A DNA stretch of 64,000 bases from NCBI GenBank assembly GCA_002701395.1, contig NZVC01000033.1, positions 169,350-233,349 of the forward strand, given 5' to 3'. Each line of letters begins with the position of its first letter. Position 1 is the stretch's first letter. Of this stretch, positions 54,199 to 63,773 are shown piece by piece. The notes under the pieces were generated by a model. The model was not told where the DNA came from. It saw only the letters and a program-made list of their open reading frames with translations, and ran no database searches. The stretch comes from Maritimibacter sp. (GTDB taxonomy: Bacteria > Pseudomonadota > Alphaproteobacteria > Rhodobacterales > Rhodobacteraceae). The position numbers and the translations under genes were made by a program.

Positions 54199-55073
54199 TC
54201 ACTCGGCCGCGGCCACCTCGACGGCGCGGGGCGCCGGGTTCTCGGCATAGTCCTGCGCGGGGCCTTCCAGCCAAGTGGCGTATTCCTCGGGCGTGACCGC
54301 CTTGACCGTGATCGGCATGTAGGCGTGGTCCTTGCCGCACAGTTCCGAGCACTGGCCGAAGTAGACGCCTTCCATGCCCGGCTCGACGTTGAACCAAAGT
54401 TCAGCCAGACGACCCGGAACGGCGTCCTGCTTCACGCCGAAGGCAGGGATGGTCCACGAGTGGATCACGTCGGCGGCGGTTACCTGCATCACGACGGTCG
54501 TGCCGGTCGGGATCACCACGGCGGTGTCGGTCGCCAGCTTCCATTCGTCCGGGGCATAACCGTAGTCGGCCAGTTCGTCCTCGCCCAGCATGAAGCTGTC
54601 GAAGGCGATTTCCTCGTTGATGTACTCGTAGCTCCAGTACCACTGGTGGCCGGTGACCTTGATCACAAGGTCGGCTTCCGGGATTTCCTGCTGCTTGAAG
54701 AGCGTCGGCAGCGAGAAGGCCCGATGAAGACAAGGATCAGGATCGGCACGATCGTCCACGTCACTTCGAGCGGCGAGTTGTGGGTGAAGGTCGCCGGCTC
54801 TTTGTTGGCCTTGCGGTTGAACCGCACGGCGATGATCAGCATCAGCAGCATGACGAAGATCACGATGGCCGTGATGATCGCAAGGATCATGCCGTCCAGC
54901 CATTGCAGGTCGCTGGCCAGTTCCGTCGCGGCGGGCTGAAAGCCGGTGCCGTTCGGGATCGGCTTGCCGATCGTCTCCAGTCCATCAAGGCCGTCCTGCG
55001 CCCAGGCGGTCCCGGTGGCGAGGATGGCAGCGAGTGCGGATCCGGCGCCCGCAAAGATCGTGTTCAAACGCAT
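54199..55073 (-). pseudogene. ctaC: Cytochrome c oxidase subunit II with a single-base frame break
   Basis: The gene encodes the CuA subunit, but its frame is interrupted. From 55073 (GGGAGA before ATG) it reads a signal peptide, two membrane helices and [15 protein letters not shown]. The matching continuation [20 protein letters not shown] is in the next frame, on to [15 protein letters not shown], which has the CuA Cys/His/Met ligands. One base seems to be missing in the C-run at 54720-54722 (plus strand). Adding it restores a 291-residue protein of normal length. A sequencing error in a homopolymer is the simplest cause. Confidence 0.85.
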
Positions 55074-55219
55074 GTGCTCTCCCATACGGCTGGGCGGCTC
55101 TTGCCGCCGCGGCTGACGGGTCCTGCGCGCGCGCAGGGAATCCCCGTTGTGTCCTGGCGGTTTGAAACCATATTAGGGGGACGCTCTCAAGCATCCGTGT
55201 TGCGGCATTAGGCCGCTTT

Positions 55220-55233
55220 TTGACATGGATCAA
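55220..55233. promoter_or_regulatory. FNR-like dyad between ctaC and tldD
   Basis: TTGAC-ATGG-ATCAA, one mismatch from FnrL consensus TTGAT-N4-ATCAA, with the same half-sites as at 20156-20169. It lies about 150 bp upstream of ctaC and 25 bp upstream of tldD. Oxygen-dependent control of the aa3 oxidase is a plausible reading. Confidence 0.45.
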
Positions 55234-55257
55234 TTCCTAACCCGAGGATTCTGGCTA

Positions 55258-56679
55258 ATGACCGACGTTCCGTTCCGCCCGTTCGAGACCGCTTTGGACG
55301 AGGAAAACGCCCTGTCGCACCTGCGCGCGGCGGTATCCGGAGCGGATGACGGCGAGCTTTTCCTTGAACGGCGGCGGTCGGAATCGATCGTGTTCGACGA
55401 TGGCCGCGTGCGCTCTGCCAGCTACGACGCGACCGAAGGCTTCGGCCTGCGGGCAGTCCGTGGCGAGACGGCGGGCTATGCCCATTCCAGCGAAATTTCT
55501 GAAAAGGCGCTGAAACGCGCGGTGGAAACGGCGCGGCTTGCGGTGGGCGACGGCGGCGGCACACTGGCCGAGGCGCCGCAGCACACGAACGTGAAGCTGT
55601 ACGGCGACCGCAACCCGATGGAGGATTTCGCCTTCCCGGTGAAGATCGACACCCTGCGCGAGATCGACGCCTTCGCCCGCGCGCTGGACAAGCGCGTGGT
55701 GCAGGTGACCGCCGCGCTGGCCGCCTCTTTGCAGGAGGTCGAGATCCTGCGCCCCGAGGGCACGCTGGTCCGCGACGTGCGTCCGATGGCGCGGCTGAAC
55801 GTGTCCGTCATCGTCGAAGAAAACGGCCGCCGCGAATCCGGCAGCCACGGCGGCGGCGGCCGGATCGGGCTGACCGGGCTGGTGGACCGCGAGAACTGGG
55901 AAGCCGCCGCGCGCGAGGCGCTGCGGGTGGCGTTGGTGAACCTGTCGGCCGAGCCCGCCCCCGCCGGTGTGATGGACGTGGTGCTGGGCGCTGGCTGGCC
56001 CGGCGTACTGCTGCACGAGGCCGTCGGCCACGGGCTGGAAGGCGACTTCAACCGCAAGAAAACCTCGGCCTTCGCCGGGCTGATGGGCCAGCGCGTCGCC
56101 GCGCCCGGCGTCACGGTTCTGGACGACGGCACCATCCCCGACCGTCGCGGATCGCTGACGGTGGATGACGAGGGCACGCCGTCCGGCAAGAACGTCCTGA
56201 TCGAGGACGGTATCCTTGTCGGCTACATGCAGGACCGCCAGAACGCGCGGCTGATGGGCGTGAAGCCCACCGGCAACGGGCGGCGCGAAAGCTATGCGCA
56301 CATCCCGATGCCCCGGATGACCAACACCTACATGCTGGGCGGCGAAGCTGATCCGAAGGACATCGTGGCCGATCTGAAGGACGGCATCTACGCCGTGGGC
56401 TTCGGCGGCGGGCAGGTCGACATCACGAACGGCAAGTTCGTGTTCTCCTGCACCGAGGCGTATCGGGTGAAGGACGGCAAGATCGGTGCGCCGGTGAAGG
56501 GCGCGACCCTGATCGGTGACGGGCCGACCTCTTTGCAGAAGATCCGCGCCATCGGCAACGACATGGCGCTGGACCCCGGCATCGGCAACTGCGGCAAGGC
56601 GGGCCAGTGGGTGCCGGTGGGCGTCGGCCAGCCGACCCTGATGATCGGCGGGCTGACCGTGGGCGGCTCTGCCGCGTGA
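55258..56679 (+). CDS. tldD: Metalloprotease TldD
   Basis: A 473-residue subunit of the TldD/TldE zinc protease that trims unfolded peptides and some RiPP precursors. The zinc motif HEAVGH is at residues 253-258 (LLHEAVGHGLEGDFNRK). The C-terminal half has the typical GFGGGQVDITNGKFVFSCTE and ends LMIGGLTVGGSAA. The partner TldE is not in the window. The start MTDVPFRPF at 55258 is preferred over ATG 55225. Confidence 0.94.
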   Translation: MTDVPFRPFETALDEENALSHLRAAVSGADDGELFLERRRSESIVFDDGRVRSASYDATEGFGLRAVRGETAGYAHSSEISEKALKRAVETARLAVGDGGGTLAEAPQHTNVKLYGDRNPMEDFAFPVKIDTLREIDAFARALDKRVVQVTAALAASLQEVEILRPEGTLVRDVRPMARLNVSVIVEENGRRESGSHGGGGRIGLTGLVDRENWEAAAREALRVALVNLSAEPAPAGVMDVVLGAGWPGVLLHEAVGHGLEGDFNRKKTSAFAGLMGQRVAAPGVTVLDDGTIPDRRGSLTVDDEGTPSGKNVLIEDGILVGYMQDRQNARLMGVKPTGNGRRESYAHIPMPRMTNTYMLGGEADPKDIVADLKDGIYAVGFGGGQVDITNGKFVFSCTEAYRVKDGKIGAPVKGATLIGDGPTSLQKIRAIGNDMALDPGIGNCGKAGQWVPVGVGQPTLMIGGLTVGGSAA

Positions 56680-56686
56680 TGCAATG

Positions 56687-56708
56687 GCGCCGGGCCCCGG
56701 CCCGGCGC
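56687..56708 (+). terminator. GC-rich hairpin after tldD
   Basis: GCGCCGGG (56687-56694), loop CCCCGG, CCCGGCGC (56701-56708), eight perfect pairs, 8 bp after the stop codon. There is no immediate T-tract. Confidence 0.5.
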
Positions 56709-56842
56709 GTGCGACAGACCTTGAAAGATTTTATGTCAATCAAGCCAAGGTCTTGGCGAAATTTTGCATCAACAGTGTTTCTATTCACGACTCTTTAACC
56801 ACTCTGGCGACATAACTGGTCTTGCAAGTTGGCGGAACTGGA

Positions 56843-58027
56843 ATGGCCGAGGAATTACTCCCTTCACCCCACCCCCTCACCCCACCCCGAAGCGAGGATG
56901 ATTGGGTCACCTGGTTCCGCCTCTTGCGCTCCCGACGTGTCGGGCCCACCACTTTCCACAGACTGATTTCCGAACACGGCACGGCGGCTGACGCGCTGGC
57001 CGCGCTGCCCGAGGTGGCCCGTGCCGCAGGCGTCGAACGCTACGCTCCCTGCCCGATCGAGGTCGCGCAGGAGGAACTGCGGCAGGGCCGGCTGGCTGGC
57101 GCGGTGCCGCTGGCCATCGGCGACCCGGCCTACCCTGCCCTGCTGTCCGAATTGTCCGACGCGCCCCCGGTTCTGTGGTGCCTTGGCGACCCGGCGCTGC
57201 TGGACCGGCGGCTTGTCGCGCTGGTCGGTGCGCGCAATGCCTCCAGTCTTGGCACCCGCATGGCGAAAAGCCTGGCAGAGGGGCTGACTTCCGCGGGCTT
57301 TGCCGTCGTGTCGGGGCTGGCGCGCGGGGTCGACACCGCCGCGCACCTTGCCGCGCTGAAGGGCGGCACCATCGCGGTGCAGGCGGGCGGCGTCGACGTG
57401 ATCTACCCGGCGGAGAACGCGGTACTGGCGCAGGAAATCGCCGAACGCGGCCTGCGCCTGTCGGAACAGCCGATGGGGATGCAGCCGCAGGCGCGGCATT
57501 TCCCGGCGCGCAACCGCATCATCTCGGGCCTCGTGCAGGCCGTCGTGGTGGTCGAGGCGGCGGCGAAGTCCGGCAGCCTGATCACCGCCCGCAGCGCGCT
57601 GGACCAAGGGCGCGAGGTGATGTCGGTGCCCGGCCACCCGTTCGACGGACGCGCCGCCGGGTGCAACATGCTGATCCGCGACGGCGCCACGCTGGTGCGC
57701 GGACCGGCCGACGTGGTCGAGGCGCTGACGGCGGCGCCGATGCCCCTGCGACAGGCCCGGACCGCCGACACCGCCGTTGCCGCCGCTGCGGACAGCCCCG
57801 ATGGCAGCCCCCCCGCGCCGCGCCGCGACCCGCCCCGGCGACCGCTGGCCGAAGTGGCGGCGTTGCACGGACAGATCCTGGACCGGCTGGGACCCAGCCC
57901 GGTGGCCGAGGACCAGTTGATCCGCGATCTGAACGCCCCCGCCGGGGCCGTCGGCGCGGAACTGGTGACACTGGAACTGGAAGGCCGGATCGAGCGCCGT
58001 CCCGGGGGCCTTCTGGCCCGGACGTGA
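56843..58027 (+). CDS. dprA: DNA-processing protein DprA
   Basis: A 394-residue protein that loads RecA on incoming single-stranded DNA in transformation. The central Rossmann-like domain shows VALVGARNASSLGTRMAKSL, VSGLARGVDTAAHLAALKGG, and FPARNRIISGLVQAVVVVEA. It has an N-terminal SAM-like part and a C-terminal winged-helix (GQILDRLGPSPVAEDQLIRD). It is followed by topA, a common gene order. No competence pilus genes are in the window. Confidence 0.94.
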   Translation: MAEELLPSPHPLTPPRSEDDWVTWFRLLRSRRVGPTTFHRLISEHGTAADALAALPEVARAAGVERYAPCPIEVAQEELRQGRLAGAVPLAIGDPAYPALLSELSDAPPVLWCLGDPALLDRRLVALVGARNASSLGTRMAKSLAEGLTSAGFAVVSGLARGVDTAAHLAALKGGTIAVQAGGVDVIYPAENAVLAQEIAERGLRLSEQPMGMQPQARHFPARNRIISGLVQAVVVVEAAAKSGSLITARSALDQGREVMSVPGHPFDGRAAGCNMLIRDGATLVRGPADVVEALTAAPMPLRQARTADTAVAAAADSPDGSPPAPRRDPPRRPLAEVAALHGQILDRLGPSPVAEDQLIRDLNAPAGAVGAELVTLELEGRIERRPGGLLART

Positions 58028-58353
58028 CGGCGTTTCGGGGGCGCTGCCCCCGTCGCGCGATGCGCGACTCCCCCGAGGTACTTGGAAAGAGAAGAAGATG
58101 GCGCGTCCGGCCCCCGCCAACCGGGGGCGGACACCCGTGGCGGGAGCGCGGCGGCGGGGTTCAACCGATTGGCGGTTCGGGCCACATGTCCGGGGTCCCG
58201 GTGCGGGCCGACGTCGCGGCGGGGGTTGAACAGCGGCCGCAAAGTCGCCAATTGCGGGCCGGTCGGCGGCGGGAACATCACATTGACATTCCCTGCGCAG
58301 AAGCCACATGGTCCGCCGCCATGAGCAGTCATTGCTGAATCGAAGGGGTTTCC
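58028..58353. other. Gene-free region between dprA and topA
   Basis: This 326-bp stretch has no supported gene. It begins with copy C of the dispersed hairpin repeat, continues with GC-rich sequence to about 58260, and ends in the presumed topA promoter and leader. The short frames it contains lack ribosome sites. Confidence 0.5.
58037..58097 (+). repeat. Dispersed intergenic hairpin repeat, copy C
   Basis: GGGGGC-GCT-GCCCCC (58037-58051), GTCGCGC-GAT-GCGCGAC (58052-58068), then TCCCCCGAGGTACTTGGAAA and GAGAAGAAG. It matches the reverse complement of copy A almost base for base up to TCCCCCG. It lies 9 bp after the dprA stop. Confidence 0.75.
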
Positions 58354-60996
58354 ATGCCAGTCGTCGTTGTCGAATCTCCGGCCAAGGCCAAGACGATCAA
58401 CAAGTATCTGGGCAACGACTTCACCGTTCTCGCCTCTTACGGACACGTCCGCGACCTGCCTCCGAAGGATGGTTCGGTCGATCCGGATCACGGATTCGAG
58501 ATGCTGTGGGAGGTCGCGAGCGACTCGAAGAAGCATGTGAAGGCGATTGCCGACGCGCTGAAGGACGACCAGACGCTGATCCTTGCGACTGACCCCGACC
58601 GCGAGGGAGAGGCGATCAGCTGGCACCTTGAAGAGACCCTGCGCAAACGCAAGGCGATCAAGGCGGACACCGAGGTGAGCCGCGTGGTGTTCAACGCGAT
58701 CACCAAGTCCGCCGTCACCGAGGCGATGAAGAACCCGCGCAAGGTCGATGAGGATCTGGTCGAAGCCTACCTTGCCCGCCGCGCGCTGGACTATCTGGTC
58801 GGTTTCAACCTGAGCCCCGTTCTGTGGCGCAAGCTGCCCGGCGCGAAATCCGCCGGTCGGGTACAGTCGGTCTGCCTGCGGCTGATCGTCGAGCGCGAGA
58901 TGGAGATCGAGGCGTTCCGCGCCCGCGAATACTGGTCGGTGAAGGCGCTGCTGTCGACGCCCCGCGGCCAGGAGTACGAGGCGCGGCTGACCACGCTGGC
59001 CGGCAAGAAGCTGGACCGCTACGACATCGAGAATTCGACGCAGGCCGAGATGGCCGTGCAGGCGATCACAAGCCGCGACCTGACGGTCAAGTCGGTCGAG
59101 GCGAAGCCCGCCAGCCGCAACCCGTCGGCGCCGTTCATGACTTCGACCCTGCAGCAGGAAGCCAGCCGCAAGTTCGGCATGGGCGCCCGCCAGACCATGA
59201 GCACGGCGCAGCGCCTGTATGAAGCCGGTTACATCACCTACATGCGGACGGACGGCATCGACATGGCCCCCGAGGCGGTGCACGCCGCGCGCGACGCGAT
59301 CAAGGATCGCTATGGCGCCGAGTACGTGCCGTCGAGCCCGCGGATGTACAAGAACAAGGCGAAGAACGCGCAGGAAGCGCACGAATGTATTCGCCCGACC
59401 GAGATGACGCTGGCGCCCGACGAACTGAAAGTGTCCGACCCCGACCAGCGCAAGCTGTACGATCTGATCTGGAAGCGCACCCTTGCCAGCCAGATGGAGG
59501 CCGCGCGGATGGAACGTACCACCGTCGACGTCAGCAGCGCCGACGGACAGGTCGAACTGCGCGCGACTGGGCAGGTCGTGTTGTTCGACGGCTTCCTGAA
59601 GATCTACGAAGAAGGCCGCGACGACGCCACCACGGATGACGACGACAAGCGTCTGCCGCAGATCACGCAAGGCGAGAAGGCCGACAAGAAGACGATCACC
59701 CCCGAGCAGCACTTCACCCAACCGCCGCCGCGCTATACCGAGGCGACGCTGGTCAAGAAGATGGAAGAACTGGGCATCGGGCGTCCGTCGACCTATGCCT
59801 CGATCGTCACGACGATTCAGGACCGCGGCTATGTCCGGAAGGACAAGAACCGGCTGATCCCCGAGGACAAGGGGCGGCTGGTGACGATCTTCCTGATCAA
59901 CTACTTCCGCAAATACGTCGGCTATGACTTCACCGCCGAGCTGGAAGGCGAGCTGGACGACATCACCAGCGGCGATCGCGAATGGAAGGACGTGCTGGAC
60001 AAGTTCTGGCGCGACTTCAAGGCGCATATCGACGAGACCGCCGAGCTGCGGATCAGCGAGGTGCTGGACAAGATCGACGAGGTTCTGGCGCCGCATCTGT
60101 ATCCGCCGACCGAAGACGGGTCCGATCCGCGGGTCTGCCCGAACTGCGGCAACGGCCGGCTGTCGATGCGCACCGCGCGTTCGGGTGGCGCGTTCATCGG
60201 CTGCTCGAACTATCCCGACTGCCGTTACACCCGCCCGTTCGGCCCGCCGGATGCCGAGGCCGAGGCCAGCGCGATCCCGCCCGAAGGCAAGCTGCTGGGC
60301 GAGGACGAGGGTGATGAGATCCGCGTGTTCAAGGGCCGGTTCGGCCCCTATGTGCAGCGCGGTCCCGCGACCAAGGAACAGCCGAAGCCGCCGCGCCAGT
60401 CGGTGCCGAAACAGTGGCCCCCGGAAGAGTTGACGCTGGAACAGGCGGTGCGCCTGCTGGTGCTGCCGCGCCTGATCGGGCAGCACCCCGAGGATGGCGT
60501 GAACGTCTGGTCCAACATCGGACGCTACGGGCCCTACATCAAACACGCGGAATCGACCTCGGACCGGGGCGGCACCAACGCCAACCTCGACGAGATCGAA
60601 GAGGTCTGGACCGTTGGCATGAACCGCGCGGTGCAGCTTCTGGCCGAAAAGGTCGCCTCGCGCGGCGGGCGCGGCCGGGCAGCGGCGCCGGTGCGCGAGC
60701 TTGGGGAACACCCCGAGGCGGGCGGCCCGGTGGCGATCTACAAGGGCAAGTACGGGCCCTATGTGAAGTGGGACAAGATCAACGCGACGATCCCCGACAC
60801 CATCGAGCCCGAGCAGCTGAGCATGGAGCAGGCGGTCGAACTGATCGCCGAACGCGCCGCTAAAGCTGGCAAGAAGGCGCCGGCCAAGAAAAAGGCCGCT
60901 GCGAAGAAAACGACGACCAAAAAGACCGCAACCAAGAAGACGGCCGCGAAAAAACCAGCCGCCAAGACCAAGGCCGCAGAGGCCGACGAAGACTGA
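58354..60996 (+). CDS. topA: DNA topoisomerase I
   Basis: An 880-residue type IA topoisomerase relaxing negative supercoils. The TOPRIM domain starts MPVVVVESPAKAKTINKYLG and holds ATDPDREGEAISWH (Asp80, Asp82, Glu84). Catalytic Tyr296 is in AGYITYMRTDG. One four-Cys zinc finger (CPNCGNG to CSNYPDC) is near residue 595-615, followed by repeated RFGPYVQ/RYGPYIK/KYGPYVK units. The last 45 residues are a Lys/Ala-rich tail, common in alphaproteobacteria and likely to bind DNA. Confidence 0.97.
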   Translation: MPVVVVESPAKAKTINKYLGNDFTVLASYGHVRDLPPKDGSVDPDHGFEMLWEVASDSKKHVKAIADALKDDQTLILATDPDREGEAISWHLEETLRKRKAIKADTEVSRVVFNAITKSAVTEAMKNPRKVDEDLVEAYLARRALDYLVGFNLSPVLWRKLPGAKSAGRVQSVCLRLIVEREMEIEAFRAREYWSVKALLSTPRGQEYEARLTTLAGKKLDRYDIENSTQAEMAVQAITSRDLTVKSVEAKPASRNPSAPFMTSTLQQEASRKFGMGARQTMSTAQRLYEAGYITYMRTDGIDMAPEAVHAARDAIKDRYGAEYVPSSPRMYKNKAKNAQEAHECIRPTEMTLAPDELKVSDPDQRKLYDLIWKRTLASQMEAARMERTTVDVSSADGQVELRATGQVVLFDGFLKIYEEGRDDATTDDDDKRLPQITQGEKADKKTITPEQHFTQPPPRYTEATLVKKMEELGIGRPSTYASIVTTIQDRGYVRKDKNRLIPEDKGRLVTIFLINYFRKYVGYDFTAELEGELDDITSGDREWKDVLDKFWRDFKAHIDETAELRISEVLDKIDEVLAPHLYPPTEDGSDPRVCPNCGNGRLSMRTARSGGAFIGCSNYPDCRYTRPFGPPDAEAEASAIPPEGKLLGEDEGDEIRVFKGRFGPYVQRGPATKEQPKPPRQSVPKQWPPEELTLEQAVRLLVLPRLIGQHPEDGVNVWSNIGRYGPYIKHAESTSDRGGTNANLDEIEEVWTVGMNRAVQLLAEKVASRGGRGRAAAPVRELGEHPEAGGPVAIYKGKYGPYVKWDKINATIPDTIEPEQLSMEQAVELIAERAAKAGKKAPAKKKAAAKKTTTKKTATKKTAAKKPAAKTKAAEADED

Positions 60997-61005
60997 TCCT
61001 CGGGG

Positions 61006-61034
61006 CGCCGGCTGGCAGATTTTTGCCACCGGCG
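61006..61034 (+). terminator. Hairpin after topA
   Basis: CGCCGG-C-TGGCA (61006-61017), loop GATTTT, TGCCA-CCGGCG (61024-61034), 11 pairs with a single bulge, 10 bp after the stop. The T-run sits in the loop rather than after the stem. Confidence 0.55.
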
Positions 61035-61148
61035 TCATCGAGTGTTGCTTTCGCGACCTGATATTCAAGATCAAGCATTCGTGACTCGAAAACCATGTCT
61101 GCCGGGCGCAGGTATGGATCGAACCGACGACAACCCGCAGGACCACCC

Positions 61149-61709
61149 ATGCAGAACTTTCGTATGAACCGCCGGCAAGTCATCGCCGGCGCCGCGGCCG
61201 CGCTGATGCTGCCAGCCATCGCCCGCGCGCAGGACGCACTGACCGCAACCCGCAACGCCTCGAGCTGGCAGGCGCAGGACTGGCGCGACCATTTCGACGA
61301 GCTCGGCAAGGGCTGCATCGTGTGCGACACGGTGAACCGCACCCTGCACTATTGGTCCGGCGACGGCGAGACGTACAACGTCTACCCGACCTCGGTCCCG
61401 AAGACGGACGAGCTGACCAAGCGCGGCTATACCGAGATCGTGCGCAAGAAGGTCGGTCCCAGCTGGACGCCCACGGCAAGCCAGATGGAACGCTTTCCCG
61501 ACTGGAAGCCCGTCGCTGGCGGTGCGCCGGACAACCCGCTGGGGTCGCACGCTCTGTACCTCAGCTGGCCCGCCTACCTGATCCACGGCACGCACGACAC
61601 GCGCAAGATCGGGCGGCCGTCGTCCGACGGGTGCATCGGCCTTTACAACGAGATGATCGTCGACCTGTTCGGCAAGGCCGAAGTCGGCACGCAGGTGCGC
61701 CTTATCTGA
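61149..61709 (+). CDS. L,D-transpeptidase (YkuD domain)
   Basis: A 186-residue exported enzyme cross-linking peptidoglycan or attaching proteins to it. The N-terminus [20 protein letters not shown] has a twin Arg followed by a hydrophobic stretch, ending AIARAQ, so Tat or Sec export. The catalytic site is [12 protein letters not shown] to [12 protein letters not shown], with the active Cys in DGC; the usual His-Gly-Cys is Asp-Gly-Cys. The start at 61149 has AGGA upstream. Confidence 0.9.
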   Translation: MQNFRMNRRQVIAGAAAALMLPAIARAQDALTATRNASSWQAQDWRDHFDELGKGCIVCDTVNRTLHYWSGDGETYNVYPTSVPKTDELTKRGYTEIVRKKVGPSWTPTASQMERFPDWKPVAGGAPDNPLGSHALYLSWPAYLIHGTHDTRKIGRPSSDGCIGLYNEMIVDLFGKAEVGTQVRLI

Positions 61710-61830
61710 TCGCAACCGGCTGTCTTGGAGGCAGAATTCCGAAGGCGGCCCCGGCAACGGGCCGCCTTCGTTGACTCCGGCCGTCGGTCACGCCACAACC
61801 AAAGCGACCACCGTGCGGAGGGGAGAATTC

Positions 61831-62526
<696 letters not shown>

Positions 62527-62534
62527 TCCCGGCG

Positions 62535-62563
62535 GATTGCCGCCCCTTGGGCGGCAATCTTTT
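62535..62563 (+). terminator. Intrinsic terminator of scoA
   Basis: GATTGCCGCCC (62535-62545), loop CTT, GGGCGGCAATC (62549-62559), then TTTT. Eleven perfect pairs, 9 bp after the stop codon; a textbook intrinsic terminator. Confidence 0.9.
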
Positions 62564-62683
62564 GCCGAAGGCGAAGCCTGCGTCTCACGAGAGGCACGGC
62601 AAATGTTACGTCCATTCACATTTTTGAAACACTGACGATGTCCCCCCTGAGACAGCCTTGAAAACAGGGCTGTGAAAGCGGAA

Positions 62684-63754
62684 ATGGCTGACGGGCGATT
62701 TCACTTTGGACAGGAACATGACACCGCAGTGCCGATGGACAAGGAAACCAATTTAAACACGCTTCCGGATAGCGAGGCGTTTCGCATACTCGCCGACTCC
62801 CCGATTTCGATGGTCCTCACGGACCCTACCCTGCCGGACAATCCCATTGTCTACGTCAACCGCGCGTTCGAGCGGGTGACGGGCTTTGGCGCGAGTTCGG
62901 CAATCGGGCGGAACTGTCGTTTTCTTCAAGGTGAGAAAACCGACGAGGATGACCTTCAGCGCATCCGCGACGCTCTGAAGACCGAAACCGAGACGACGAT
63001 CGACATCGTGAACTATCGCGCCGACGGCGTGCAGTTCCTTAACCGCCTGCTTCTAAGCCCGGTATACGACACCGAGGGCAATCTGACCCATTTTCTGGGC
63101 ATCCAGAAGGCGTTGACCGACGCCGAGGCCAGCAATTCGGCCAACGTGACACAGAAGGCGCTGCGCGAACTGAAGCATCGGGTGAAGAACCATCTGGCGA
63201 TGATCGTCAGCCTAATCCGGTTGCAGGGCCGCTCGTCGCCCGATCCCGCGCCCACGCAATCCTTGGCGCGCCGGGTGGAATCGCTGCTGCTGCTGTACGA
63301 AGAACTTAGCGAACCCACGGTGTCTCATCGCACGGGCAACGTGTCGCTTGGGTCGTACCTGTCCCGGCTGGTCAGCACGACCGCGCATCTGGACGGTCGG
63401 GCCGGGATTCGCGTGAATTCGCAGATCGAGGATGCGACCTGCGGATCGGAGGTCGCCGCGAAGATCGGCCTTCTGCTGTCCGAGATCATGACGAATGCGC
63501 TGCAACACGCGTTCGAGGGCCGGGCCGAGGGCGTGCTGAACGTGTCGATGATCCCGCTGGGGGCCACCGCGATCGAAGTGACCATCGCCGACAATGGCAT
63601 CGGTTTCGCCGAGGGTGTCGAGTGGCCGAAGACCAAGTCCGTCGGTGGCCGGGTCGTGCTTGGGCTAATGATGGAATTGGGCGCCGAACGGGACGTGACA
63701 TCCGGCGACAAAGGCACGACAATCCGCCTGAAGATTCCGATCGAGACCCAATAG
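62684..63754 (+). CDS. LOV-domain sensor histidine kinase (HWE/HisKA_2 type)
   Basis: A 356-residue soluble kinase. Residues about 30-145 are a PAS/LOV domain with the photoactive motif [10 protein letters not shown] (Cys78, which would form the flavin adduct in blue light). His165 in [13 protein letters not shown] is the phospho-acceptor of the HisKA_2/HWE group. The ATPase part shows [17 protein letters not shown] (N box) and ADNGIGF and [12 protein letters not shown] (G boxes). No response regulator is near. Start 62684 is uncertain; GTG 62672 and ATG 62735 are alternatives. It lies between scoA and scoB. Confidence 0.9.
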   Translation: MADGRFHFGQEHDTAVPMDKETNLNTLPDSEAFRILADSPISMVLTDPTLPDNPIVYVNRAFERVTGFGASSAIGRNCRFLQGEKTDEDDLQRIRDALKTETETTIDIVNYRADGVQFLNRLLLSPVYDTEGNLTHFLGIQKALTDAEASNSANVTQKALRELKHRVKNHLAMIVSLIRLQGRSSPDPAPTQSLARRVESLLLLYEELSEPTVSHRTGNVSLGSYLSRLVSTTAHLDGRAGIRVNSQIEDATCGSEVAAKIGLLLSEIMTNALQHAFEGRAEGVLNVSMIPLGATAIEVTIADNGIGFAEGVEWPKTKSVGGRVVLGLMMELGAERDVTSGDKGTTIRLKIPIETQ

Positions 63755-63773
63755 GACCGAGGAGACAGCAGGG

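Noticed and set aside
56730..56743. FNR-like sequence TTTAT-GTCA-ATCAA before dprA
   Set aside because: The left half lacks the essential TTGA core, so it is only a half-site by chance.
57403..61146. A 1247-codon open frame on the minus strand opposite dprA and topA
   Set aside because: Its codons are the antisense of two clear genes on the plus strand. Long shadow frames are expected in high-GC DNA. The translation is low-complexity and rich in Arg, Gly and Val, with no motif.
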